Origin: DASQPR01 sp035713725
GTDB lineage: Bacteria; Actinomycetota; Actinomycetes; Mycobacteriales; Micromonosporaceae
Length of the DNA: 26,631 nt
NCBI GenBank assembly: GCA_035713725.1
Contig: DASTMZ010000165.1
Coordinates: 1 to 26,631 of the forward strand
Reading direction: 5' to 3'
The position numbers and the translations under genes are program-made. Below, piece by piece: positions 14,375 through 21,908 of the stretch (position 1 is the first letter of the stretch; each line of letters opens with the position of its first letter). A model generated the notes under the pieces. The model worked only from the letters and a program-made list of their open reading frames with translations. It did not search any database and was not told the DNA's origin.

Positions 14375-16063
14375 TTATGCCGCGATAGGCAGCGCGTCGA
14401 GCGCGTCCTCGACGGTGTCGTACACGCGCCCGCGGCGCTCCCACCCTGGCCACCAATGCGTACGTTGCGCCGTCGCGGTCGCGCGCGCCGGCAGCGAGGC
14501 GATCCAGAGTGTCACGCATCGGTCGGCGAGTTCGCGATCGAGGTCGCGGATCCCGTCCAGCACAGTGGACGACAGCACACCTTGCACCGTCATGTCGAGC
14601 ACGACGACGTCCAGCCGCTCCGGCGTCGTGCCATCCGATGGTGTGGTCTGCTGACGCCTGTCCGCCTCGCGTACCACGGCTTGCTCGGCAACCCGTACGT
14701 TCGCGGTGTAGAGCGGTCCACCGAGCCGCAGCAGGAGCGCGCCCGGGACGGGCGGATCGCCAGGACGGGCGACCCGGATGCGTCCGGTGTCGGATGCCCG
14801 CCGAAGCTCAGTGACATCAACGTGATTCAGCTCGCGCAGCACAAGGAACAGCGTGCCCACCACGCCGACCGCCACGGCAACGAGCAGGTTCGTGGTGAGA
14901 CCGACGAGTCCGGTGATCGCTGCGAGGGCGAACTCACGCGGCGAGATGCGCAAGAGACGGCGCAACTCGGCGGGCCGTACGAGGCCCATCACCGCGACGA
15001 ACACCATGGCGCCGAGGGTGGCCTGCGGCAGCTTGCTCAGCACCGGCGCGAGGAAGAGCGCGACAACCACCGCGAGCGCCGCGGTGACGAGCGCCGCCGC
15101 CTGGGTGCGTGCGCCGGACCGCTGATTCACCGCCGATTGCGAAAAGCCGCCGGCCGCCGGCAACGCATGGAAGAACGAACCGACGACCGACGCCATGCCG
15201 ATAGCGACCATCTCGCGATCATTGTTCGGCGACGGCTCGTCACGCTGTCGAATGCTGCGTGCGATCGCCACGCTCTCCAGGAATGCCATCAGCGCGATCG
15301 CAAACGCGCCGGGTAGAAGTGCGAACACGTGATGCATCGGCGGCTGGGCCGGCACCGGTAGGCCCCGGGGGATCGGAGCGATAAGTGCCACGCCGTGCTG
15401 CTCGAGGTTCAGCAGCGGTACGAGCGCGAGCGCGGCGACGACCGCGACGAGCGGACCGGGTATCCGCGGTGCAAAGCGCGCCAGCAACACCAGAGCCACG
15501 ATCGTCGCGACGGATAGCACAACGGTCGCGACGTTCGCGTGGCCGAGTTGCGACAACGCCGACCAGACCTCACGAAAGAATCCGGTCGTGCCCGCGTGTG
15601 GCGGCACGCCAAGCAGCTTCGGCAACTGTTGCGCCGCGACGGTCAGCCCGACGCCGGTCTTGACTCCGGTGAGGACCGCGCCGGAAATGTTTTCTACCAA
15701 CGAGCCGAAGCGCGCGATGCGGGCGATCACGAGGATCACTCCGACGAGCAACGTGAGCGTGACGAGATCGGCGACCGAACCGGCAGCGATGCCCGCGCCT
15801 ACTAATGTCGAGGCGCTCAGTGTCGCGATCGTTGAGGTGGTGGTGACCGACATCGTCCGCGATCCGCCGAGCGCCGCGTAGACGACGACCGGCAGCATGC
15901 ACGTGTAGAGCCCGATCTGTACGGGCATGCCGGCGATCGTGGCGTACGCCATGGCCTGCGGTACGACCACGGCACCCGCGCCGATGCCGCCGAGGATGTC
16001 TGACCGGGCGAGGGTTCGGCGATAGCCGTGCAGGGTCGGAAAGAGCCGACCGCCCAGCCGCAT
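14375..16063 (-). CDS. SulP family anion permease with STAS domain (second copy)
   Basis: A 562-residue SulP protein. VVVPQAMAYATIAGMPVQIG and GGSRTMSVTTTSTIATLSAS are the family signature and transport-core helix. The segment AAGGFSQSAVNQRSGARTQA matches the conserved region near helix eight. A STAS domain covers about residues 435-555, where the usual Ser of the DxS loop is replaced (LDMTVQGVLSSTVLDG). ATG 16063 is chosen because GGGGAGG precedes it by 6 nt; a longer frame to 16111 adds 16 residues without a site. It is only moderately similar to the forward copy, so it is not a recent duplicate. It diverges from the FGE gene across 118 bp and may share control with it, which would suit uptake of sulfate released by the sulfatase (inference). 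Confidence 0.9.
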   Translation of the reverse strand: MRLGGRLFPTLHGYRRTLARSDILGGIGAGAVVVPQAMAYATIAGMPVQIGLYTCMLPVVVYAALGGSRTMSVTTTSTIATLSASTLVGAGIAAGSVADLVTLTLLVGVILVIARIARFGSLVENISGAVLTGVKTGVGLTVAAQQLPKLLGVPPHAGTTGFFREVWSALSQLGHANVATVVLSVATIVALVLLARFAPRIPGPLVAVVAALALVPLLNLEQHGVALIAPIPRGLPVPAQPPMHHVFALLPGAFAIALMAFLESVAIARSIRQRDEPSPNNDREMVAIGMASVVGSFFHALPAAGGFSQSAVNQRSGARTQAAALVTAALAVVVALFLAPVLSKLPQATLGAMVFVAVMGLVRPAELRRLLRISPREFALAAITGLVGLTTNLLVAVAVGVVGTLFLVLRELNHVDVTELRRASDTGRIRVARPGDPPVPGALLLRLGGPLYTANVRVAEQAVVREADRRQQTTPSDGTTPERLDVVVLDMTVQGVLSSTVLDGIRDLDRELADRCVTLWIASLPARATATAQRTHWWPGWERRGRVYDTVEDALDALPIAA

Positions 16064-16169
16064 CGCGAGCCTCCCCTGCGTGCCGCGCGAGTCGCCCGGC
16101 TCTGATCGCATGGTGCGCCCGGTGAACGCCCGTTCTTGTGCTTTCCGGACATCTCGCCATCTGATCGGC

Positions 16170-16175
16170 TACAAC
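16170..16175 (+). promoter_or_regulatory. Possible leaderless -10 box of the FGE gene
   Basis: TACAAC ends 6 nt before GTG 16182, the spacing seen for other leaderless starts in this window. The last base deviates from TANNNT and no Shine-Dalgarno or -35 is evident. Confidence 0.3.
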
Positions 16176-16181
16176 GGATCT

Positions 16182-17186
16182 GTGCGCATCGTCGAGTCAC
16201 TGCCCGTCGCGCCGGATCGCCCACCAGACAAGGGCATGGTCTGGGTGCCGGGCGGTACGTTTCGAATGGGCTCGGCGGACTTCTACCCCGAGGAACGTCC
16301 GGTGCACACTGCGACGGTCGATGGCTTCTGGATGGACGTCCATCCGGTGACGGTTGCGGAGTTCCGCCGATTCGTGAAGAACACTGGCCACGTGACCGAC
16401 GCGGAGCGCGCGCCGGAGGCCGCGGACTACCCCGATGCCGACCCAGATCTGTTGGTACCCGGTTCACTGGTGTTCCGGCGCACCCACGGGCCGGTGCCGC
16501 TGAACGATTTCCGAAACTGGTGGGCATGGGTACCCGGTGCGGACTGGCGACATCCGGAGGGTCCCGGCAGCACCGTCGACGGTCGGCAGCGCCACCCGGT
16601 CACCCACGTCTCGTACGCCGACGCATCCGCGTACGCGCGTTGGGCGGGAAAGGTTCTGCCGACCGAAACGGAGTGGGAGCGCGCGGCGCGCGGTGGGCTC
16701 GACGGTGCGACGTTTCCGTGGGGCGACGACGAAGTGCCCGGCGGCCGTGCGATGGCCAACACGTGGCAGGGCGAGTTCCCGTGGCAGAACCTGTTGCTGG
16801 ACAAGTTCGAGGGAACCTCACCGGTCGGCTCGTTCCCGCCCAACGGGTACGGCCTCGTCGACGTGGTCGGCAACGTGTGGGAGTGGACGTCGGACTACTT
16901 CACGCCGAACCACGCCAACCACGCGGGCCACGCCAACCACGCGAGCCACGCCGACCACGGCGCCGCGACACCCACCGACGGTGGCGGCGGTCCGTGCTGC
17001 GTACCCGCGAATCCTCGCGTTGACGAGCCGGCGACCACCGAGAGCATCCCGCGGCGGGTGATCAAGGGCGGATCGCATCTCTGCGCGCCGAACTACTGTC
17101 TGCGTTACCGACCGGCGGCCCGGCAAGGCGAGGCGGTCGACACGTCAACCTCCCACCTGGGGATCCGTTGCATTATACGGCCGTAG
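16182..17186 (+). CDS. Formylglycine-generating enzyme (sulfatase-modifying factor)
   Basis: A 334-residue FGE. It oxidises the Cys of the CxPxR motif of sulfatases to C-alpha-formylglycine, using copper and O2. Landmarks: MVWVPGGTFRMGS (residues 19-31), the FGE-sulfatase core with PVTHVSYADASAYARWAGK and LPTETEWERAARGG, GLVDVVGNVWEWTSDYF (224-240), a PCCVPANPR segment (271-279) and GGSHLCAPNYCLRYRPAAR with the copper-binding pair Cys301 and Cys306. Both catalytic cysteines are present, which separates it from the many catalytically different family members. A His-rich insertion occupies residues 243-260. GTG 16182 gives a length close to known bacterial enzymes; upstream codons to 16080 remain open but lack a site. 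A sulfatase with the target motif lies 125 bp downstream. Confidence 0.92.
   Translation: MRIVESLPVAPDRPPDKGMVWVPGGTFRMGSADFYPEERPVHTATVDGFWMDVHPVTVAEFRRFVKNTGHVTDAERAPEAADYPDADPDLLVPGSLVFRRTHGPVPLNDFRNWWAWVPGADWRHPEGPGSTVDGRQRHPVTHVSYADASAYARWAGKVLPTETEWERAARGGLDGATFPWGDDEVPGGRAMANTWQGEFPWQNLLLDKFEGTSPVGSFPPNGYGLVDVVGNVWEWTSDYFTPNHANHAGHANHASHADHGAATPTDGGGGPCCVPANPRVDEPATTESIPRRVIKGGSHLCAPNYCLRYRPAARQGEAVDTSTSHLGIRCIIRP
16908..16961 (+). repeat. Six 9-bp tandem repeats encoding a His-x-x run in FGE
   Basis: Units of the form RRC-CAC-GCS encode NHA NHA GHA NHA SHA DHG, placing His at every third position of residues 244-259. The repeat falls in a loop between the conserved EWTSDYF and PCCVP segments. 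It may be a slippage product or a metal-binding loop. Confidence 0.9.
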
Positions 17187-17311
17187 GCGGCCATAGCGGA
17201 GATAAACTCACGTTCCTCACTAATCGCCAGCCTCGCGTCTTAACCTGAGCCGACAACGGCGGCGGCACCGGATCCGGCGCTGCCACGGTGCCGTCCGCGC
17301 GAGGAGGCGAC

Positions 17312-19639
17312 ATGCCGGCGAGCAAGCCCTTCAAGGGAGTCATCAACGTCGACGTCCGAGACTCGACGCCCGACTGGGAACCGTTCCTGCCGCCGAAGGC
17401 GCCCGACGGCGCGCCGAACGTGTTGGTCGTGCTCTACGACGACACCGGTCTCGCGGCATGGTCGCCGTTCGGTGGTGGCATCCAGATGCCGACGCTGCAA
17501 CGGTTGTCGGACAACGGATTGCGCTACTCCCAGTGGCATACGACCGCGCTCTGCTCGCCGACCCGGTCGATCTTCCTGACCGGTCGCAACCACCACCAGA
17601 ACGCGATGGCGTGCATCACCGAGGCGTCGATCGGCTACCCGGGATCAAGCGGCCACATCCCGCCGTCCTGCGGCACCATGGCCGAGGTCATGCGGCAGAA
17701 CGGGTACAACACATACTGGGTCGGCAAGAACCACAACGTGCCGGTCGAGGAGGCGAACTCCGGTGCGACGCGCCGCAGTTGGCCGCTGCAGATGGGCTTT
17801 GACCGCTTCTACGGTTTCATCGGCGGCGAAACGAACCAGTGGTACCCGACTCTGGTGGAAGACAGCCACTTCGTCGACCAGCCGGCGATGCCGGAAGACG
17901 GCTACCACCTGTCGCAGGACCTCGCCGACCACGCGCTGCAGATGCTGCGCGACACCCAGCAGTCGGCACCGCACCGGCCGTGGCTGATGTGGTTCTGTCC
18001 CGGCGCGAACCACGCGCCGCACCACGTCGCGAAGGAGTGGGCGGACAAATACAAGGGACAGTTCGACGACGGGTACGAGGCGTACCGCGAGTGGGTCCTG
18101 CCGCGAATGGCGGCGCAGGGCATCGTTCCGGACGGCACCGAACTGACCGGCATCAACCCGATGCCATCGGGCACCTACGACGCCAACGACGAAATGCGGC
18201 CATGGTCGGAGCTGTCCGACGACGAGAAGCGGCTGTTCGCTCGGATGGCCGAGGTCTACGCCGGCTTCTCCGAATATACCGACCATCAGGTCGGTCGCAT
18301 CGTCGACTTCCTCGAACAGACCGGCCAACTCCACAACACGCTGATCCTGTATTGCGCGGACAATGGTGCCTCCGGCGAAGGTTCACCGAACGGATCCGTG
18401 AACGAGAACAAGTTCTTCAACGGCTATCCGGACGACCTCGCGGACAATCTCGCGCATCTGGACGCGCTCGGCTCTCCGGAGACGTACAACCATTATCCGA
18501 CCGGATGGGCGGTCGCGTTCTCGACTCCGTTCAAGATGTTCAAGCGCTACTCGTACGCGGGCGGCACGGCCGACCCGCTCGTCATCCACTGGCCGGCCGG
18601 CATCAAGGCCACCGGCGAAGTGCGCCACCAGTACCACCACGCGACCGACATCGTGCCGACCATCCTGGACTGCTGCGGTCTCGAGTTCCCGGCCACTCTG
18701 AACGGCTACGACCAGGTGCCGCTGCCGGGCGTGTCGATGCGCTACTCGTTCGACGATGCGAACGCACCGACGCACAAGGAGCGGCAGTATTACGCGATGC
18801 TAGGTACGCGCGGCATCTGGCAAAACGGCTGGAAGGCGGTCACCGTTCACGGGCCGACATCCGGTCTCGGCCACTTCGACGACGACGAGTGGGAGCTGTT
18901 CCACGTCGACACGGATCGGTCCGAGGCGCACAACCTCGCGCGTGAGGAACCGCTCAAGCTCCGCCAACTCGTACAGACCTGGTTCGAGGAGGCCGGCCGC
19001 TACGACGTGCTGCCGCTGGATGACCGGTTCCCGATCGAGATCCTGAACGACCCGCGTCCGCAACCGTTGCCGCCCCAGGACACCTACCGTTACTACGCGG
19101 ACGCGGCCGAGGTGCCGGAGACGATCGCAGCGAACATCCGCGGTCGCTCCTACCGCGTGCTCGCCAGCGTCGACCTCGACGACGCGGACGCGACCGGCGT
19201 GTTGCTGGCGTCCGGGTCGCGCCATGGCGGACACGCGCTGTTCCTGAAGGACCGCAAGCTTTGGTACGTCTACAACTTCCTCGGCATCGACGAGCAGCGG
19301 TTCGTTTCGTCGCAGCCGATCACACCCGGCAACCATGTGCTCGGGATGGAGTTCACCAAGGAGTCGATGGGCGAGCACCGGGAGTCGGTCGGCAAAGCGC
19401 GGCTGTTCATCGATAACGCGGTGGTCGCCGAGGGTCCGATGCGGGCGCAGGTCGGTTCGTTCAACCTGTGCGGCGACGGGCTCTGTGTCGGGCGGGACTC
19501 GAGCGATCCGGTCACGGACCAATATCCGACGCCGTCCGCGTTCCGTGGCGGCACCATCGCGTACGTCGAGATCGGCGTTGGCGCGGACCAGTACATCGAT
19601 ATGGAAAAGGTGGCGTTCGCCGCCTTGGCGCGGGAGTGA
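17312..19639 (+). CDS. Arylsulfatase, large type (formylglycine-dependent)
   Basis: A 775-residue type I sulfatase that hydrolyses sulfate esters. Metal-binding Asp43-Asp44 lie in NVLVVLYDDTG. The modification motif C81-S-P-T-R85 (ALCSPTRSIFLTGR) holds the Cys converted to formylglycine. K139 and H141 (VGKNHN), H234 and the metal ligands D350-N351 (YCADNGASGEG) complete the active site. The extra C-terminal 200 residues form a beta-rich domain, as in mycobacterial AtsA/AtsD-size enzymes of about 780 residues. There is no export signal at the N-terminus, so it is probably cytoplasmic, which suits a cytoplasmic modifying enzyme. ATG 17312 has a strong GAGGAGG site; the GTG at 17288 has none. 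The FGE gene upstream makes a functional pair very likely. The natural substrate is unknown. Confidence 0.93.
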   Translation: MPASKPFKGVINVDVRDSTPDWEPFLPPKAPDGAPNVLVVLYDDTGLAAWSPFGGGIQMPTLQRLSDNGLRYSQWHTTALCSPTRSIFLTGRNHHQNAMACITEASIGYPGSSGHIPPSCGTMAEVMRQNGYNTYWVGKNHNVPVEEANSGATRRSWPLQMGFDRFYGFIGGETNQWYPTLVEDSHFVDQPAMPEDGYHLSQDLADHALQMLRDTQQSAPHRPWLMWFCPGANHAPHHVAKEWADKYKGQFDDGYEAYREWVLPRMAAQGIVPDGTELTGINPMPSGTYDANDEMRPWSELSDDEKRLFARMAEVYAGFSEYTDHQVGRIVDFLEQTGQLHNTLILYCADNGASGEGSPNGSVNENKFFNGYPDDLADNLAHLDALGSPETYNHYPTGWAVAFSTPFKMFKRYSYAGGTADPLVIHWPAGIKATGEVRHQYHHATDIVPTILDCCGLEFPATLNGYDQVPLPGVSMRYSFDDANAPTHKERQYYAMLGTRGIWQNGWKAVTVHGPTSGLGHFDDDEWELFHVDTDRSEAHNLAREEPLKLRQLVQTWFEEAGRYDVLPLDDRFPIEILNDPRPQPLPPQDTYRYYADAAEVPETIAANIRGRSYRVLASVDLDDADATGVLLASGSRHGGHALFLKDRKLWYVYNFLGIDEQRFVSSQPITPGNHVLGMEFTKESMGEHRESVGKARLFIDNAVVAEGPMRAQVGSFNLCGDGLCVGRDSSDPVTDQYPTPSAFRGGTIAYVEIGVGADQYIDMEKVAFAALARE

Positions 19640-19694
19640 AACGCACCGCGCCGACCACGCACGCGGGCAACGTCAACATTCGGGGGGTACGGAC

Positions 19695-20198
19695 ATGAAC
19701 GGACTCATCGCGGTCGGCTATCCGAACACGATGGCAGCGAACGAAGCGCTCACGCGCTTGACCGAGCTGCAGTCTCAGATGATCATCGAGCTCGACGACG
19801 CGGTCATCGTCGAGCGACAGGGCGACGGCCGGGTCAAGCTGCACCAGACGACCGGCAGCACAGCGGGCCGCGGTGCCGCGGGCGGCGCGCTCTGGGGCGG
19901 CCTGATCGGTCTGCTCTTCTTCGCGCCGCTGCTCGGCATGGCGATCGGTGCCGGCACCGGTGCGCTGGCCGGAAAGGCTGTCGACACCGGCGTCGACGAC
20001 AACTTCATGAAGGGGCTCGGCGAACGCCTTCAGCCGGGCGCCGCGGCGCTCGTGCTCCTGGTACGTAGCGCGACCGTCGACAAGGTGCTGCACGAGATGC
20101 ATGGTCAGTACGGCGGCGAGGTGCTGCAGACATCGCTGTCCTCGGAGGATGAGGCGGCGCTGCGCGCCGCGGCCGAGCGCGCCCGCATGGCGACCTGA
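19695..20198 (+). CDS. DUF1269 domain membrane protein
   Basis: A 167-residue protein beginning MNGLIAVGYPNTMAANEAL, with IIELDDAVIVERQGDGRVKL, a Gly/Ala-rich hydrophobic hairpin (about residues 60-97, including WGGLIGLLFFAPLLGMAIGA) resembling a glycine zipper, and a C-terminal part with LQPGAAALVLLVRSATVDKV. These are DUF1269 features. The biochemical function is unknown; genes of this type are commonly found among actinobacterial stress and envelope genes. ATG 19695 is supported by a G-run (19682-19687) 7 nt upstream. It follows the arylsulfatase by 55 bp and is ended by a strong hairpin, so it may be the last gene of the FGE-sulfatase transcript. Confidence 0.85.
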   Translation: MNGLIAVGYPNTMAANEALTRLTELQSQMIIELDDAVIVERQGDGRVKLHQTTGSTAGRGAAGGALWGGLIGLLFFAPLLGMAIGAGTGALAGKAVDTGVDDNFMKGLGERLQPGAAALVLLVRSATVDKVLHEMHGQYGGEVLQTSLSSEDEAALRAAAERARMAT

Positions 20199-20211
20199 CG
20201 ACCCAACTCGC

Positions 20212-20242
20212 CGGTGGCCGGAGCCGCGCGCTCCGGCCACCG
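20212..20242 (+). terminator. Strong hairpin terminator after the DUF1269 gene
   Basis: CGGTGGCCGGAG and CTCCGGCCACCG form a perfect 12-bp stem with a 7-nt loop, 13 nt after the stop. The following bases (TGAGTGTTT) are relatively T-rich. It separates the sulfatase-DUF1269 unit from the hemerythrin unit. Confidence 0.8.
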
Positions 20243-20329
20243 TGAGTGTTTGGCGCGAGCGGCGTCGAGCGCCTCGCGATGATGCCGCCGCCCCACGGTT
20301 CGGTGGCGGGCATATTTGCAGGTGGACGC

Positions 20330-20355
20330 GGTTAGCGGGAACCGTCTGCGGGTAT
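20330..20355 (+). promoter_or_regulatory. SigB/SigF-like promoter of the hemerythrin unit
   Basis: GGTTAG (20330-20335), 14 nt, then GGGTAT (20350-20355). Measured from GGTT this leaves 16 nt before GGGTAT, within the GTTT-N15-17-GGGTAT pattern of mycobacterial SigF and streptomycete SigB promoters. It lies just after the terminator hairpin and about 68 nt before GTG 20423, leaving a leader of about 60 nt. This suggests general-stress control of the hemerythrin genes. Confidence 0.5.
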
Positions 20356-20422
20356 GCCGAAAGGAGCGCGCGAGCGGACCGGGCGGACGACGCGGCCGTA
20401 GCTGAATGATGGGAGAACGCCG

Positions 20423-20866
20423 GTGACCTTGCCCGACAACGCCGACGTGATCGACCTGTTGGTGCACCAGCATCACGAGGTCAAACGCGCGCTCGCCGAG
20501 GTGGACGGCTTAGAGGGCGAGTCAAAAGTGGCCGCGTTCGCGCGGTTGCAGAAGCTCCTTGCCGCGCACGAGAACGGTGAATTGCGCGTGGTGCACCCGG
20601 CGGTACGGGATCTCGCCAAGGCACCCGATATCGCCCGCGATCGGATGACCGAGGAGGAGCACGCCGACGCGGCGATCGACGAGTTGCAAGCGCTCGGCGT
20701 TGGACATCCGGACTTTGACGCGAAGTTCGACGCCTTCCGCGACGCAGTGCTCGCCCATGCCGAGCGAGAGGAGACGCTGGAGTTTCCGCGACTGCGCGCC
20801 ACGGTGTCGCAGGAGCGACTCCAGCTGCTGGCTGACGAACTCCGGTCCGTACAAGCGATGCGGTGA
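20423..20866 (+). CDS. Hemerythrin HHE domain protein (first copy)
   Basis: A 147-residue four-helix protein expected to bind a diiron centre and sense or handle O2, NO or peroxide. Candidate iron ligands appear in the family order: His15/His17/His18 (LLVHQHHEV), His49 and Glu53 (AAHENGELRVVHP, with His58), His80 (EEEHADAAI), and His112 with Glu116 (AHAEREETLEFPRL). GTG 20423 is preceded by GGGAGA at suitable spacing. A SigB/SigF-like promoter stands upstream. A paralog starts 62 bp downstream and is likely in the same transcript. Confidence 0.88.
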   Translation: MTLPDNADVIDLLVHQHHEVKRALAEVDGLEGESKVAAFARLQKLLAAHENGELRVVHPAVRDLAKAPDIARDRMTEEEHADAAIDELQALGVGHPDFDAKFDAFRDAVLAHAEREETLEFPRLRATVSQERLQLLADELRSVQAMR

Positions 20867-20928
20867 GCCGCCACCTCGGCGCGACGCGGACGCCGCGCGG
20901 CCCGACGGGTCGGAAGGAGGCGAGCACG

Positions 20929-21363
20929 ATGGCGATGAACCACCACTCGGACGTGGTCGACGTGCTGCTGATGCAGCACGATCGGATCGTGTGCGCGCTC
21001 GACCAAGTGGAGGCGAACACCGGCGAAACCCGGGCAACGGCGCTGCGATCGCTCGTCAGGCTGGTCGACCAGCACGACGCCGTCGAGGCAGACGTCGTCC
21101 ATCCGTTGACGATCCGCTCGGTCGTCGACGGCGATGCAATCGCGCGTGCCAGCGCGATTGAGGAGGATCGCGTCAAGGAGTTGCTCGGCCGGCTCGGCGC
21201 GATGGACGTGAGGAGCGCTCGCTTTCCAGACGCGTTCGCGTTCTTTCGGAGCATGCTGGCGCGGCACTTGCACCGCGAGGAAGCCGAGGAGTTCATGCCG
21301 TTGCGCGCTGCGGTCGAACGCCGACAGCTCGTCGACCTTGTCGATGCCGCACGGATTCGTTGA
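20929..21363 (+). CDS. Hemerythrin HHE domain protein (second copy, one ligand changed)
   Basis: A 144-residue paralog of the preceding protein, aligning along nearly its whole length without large gaps. It keeps His17 (LLMQHDRIV), His49/Glu53/His58 (DQHDAVEADVVHP) and the C-terminal HLHREEAEEFMPL. The position of His80 in the first copy is Asp80 here (IEEDRVKELL), so one candidate iron ligand is altered. Asp can coordinate iron, so loss of the metal site is not certain. ATG 20929 follows AAGGAGG by 8 nt; a GTG at 20863 is open but overlaps the first copy and lacks a site. The two may form a heteromer or have diverged in ligand (inference). Confidence 0.85.
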   Translation: MAMNHHSDVVDVLLMQHDRIVCALDQVEANTGETRATALRSLVRLVDQHDAVEADVVHPLTIRSVVDGDAIARASAIEEDRVKELLGRLGAMDVRSARFPDAFAFFRSMLARHLHREEAEEFMPLRAAVERRQLVDLVDAARIR

Positions 21364-21366
21364 CCC

Positions 21367-21378
21367 GGAACAGGTTCC
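21367..21378. repeat. Short inverted repeat GGAAC-AG-GTTCC
   Basis: A 12-bp inverted repeat lies 4 nt after the second hemerythrin stop and about 70 nt before the YbjQ start. The 2-nt centre is too small for a good terminator loop. It could be an operator, or chance. Confidence 0.25.
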
Positions 21379-21450
21379 CTGAACACGACTTCAACCTGCG
21401 GTTATGCTCCGACTAGTCGACCAGATGGGTCGGCGTCGGGAGAGTGCGCC

Positions 21451-21858
21451 GTGTTGATCGTCACGACCGAGGAGATTGCCGGTCGCGTCATCGAAGAGGT
21501 GCTCGGCGAGGTGATGGGCGTCAGTGTCCGGACCCTCAACCCATTCAGCGAGGGCATCAAGCGGGTTGACGGCCGCCCGGCGACGGAGATCGTGGTCTCC
21601 ATGATGCGGTGGCGCAAGGAGGCCTTGGCGCACCTGGCCGAGGAGGCGGAGTACGTCGGAGCGGACGCGGTCACCGGAATGAAGTTCGACAACCGGATCC
21701 TGTCGTCGACGTGGACGGAGATCTGCGCGTACGGCACCGCGGTGCGACTGGCGCCGGTTGACGTACCCCTCGACGCACCGCACGTCGGTCGCGCGCGACC
21801 GATCGCCGCGTATCAGACCGCGCCCCAGTACGGCGGCGAGTACTTGAGCGGCTCCTGA
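21451..21858 (+). CDS. YbjQ/UPF0145 family protein
   Basis: A 135-residue protein. The first 105 residues form the UPF0145/YbjQ module: MLIVTTEEIAGRVIEEVLGE, SMMRWRKEALAHLAEEA, and GADAVTGMKFDNRI, ending in EICAYGTAVRL. Family members form compact pentamer-like rings in known structures; some are described as heavy-metal-binding, but the function is unsettled. The C-terminal 30 residues are Pro/Ala/Tyr-rich and not conserved. GTG 21451 is preceded by GGGAGAG 7 nt upstream. TATGCT at 21403-21408 is a possible -10 box, so it may have its own promoter although it follows the hemerythrin genes closely. It converges on the KimA-like permease gene. Confidence 0.85.
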   Translation: MLIVTTEEIAGRVIEEVLGEVMGVSVRTLNPFSEGIKRVDGRPATEIVVSMMRWRKEALAHLAEEAEYVGADAVTGMKFDNRILSSTWTEICAYGTAVRLAPVDVPLDAPHVGRARPIAAYQTAPQYGGEYLSGS

Positions 21859-21908
21859 GCCGCCTGGGCCGCCGGGTCGGCCGGTCACGCGGCGCCCGGG
21901 CGACCCGG

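Noticed and set aside
16908..16961. CRISPR-like direct repeats
   Set aside because: The units are 9 bp, contiguous and in frame within FGE; there are no spacers.
17179..17192. Hairpin GGCCG-TAGG-CGGCC at the FGE stop as a terminator
   Set aside because: The stem is only 5 bp with no T-run, and FGE and sulfatase are likely to be expressed together.
19685..19690. GGGTAC as a SigB-type -10 box for the DUF1269 gene
   Set aside because: It lies only 4 nt before the start codon and has no GNNT element at 14-16 nt. The G-run is better explained as the ribosome binding site.
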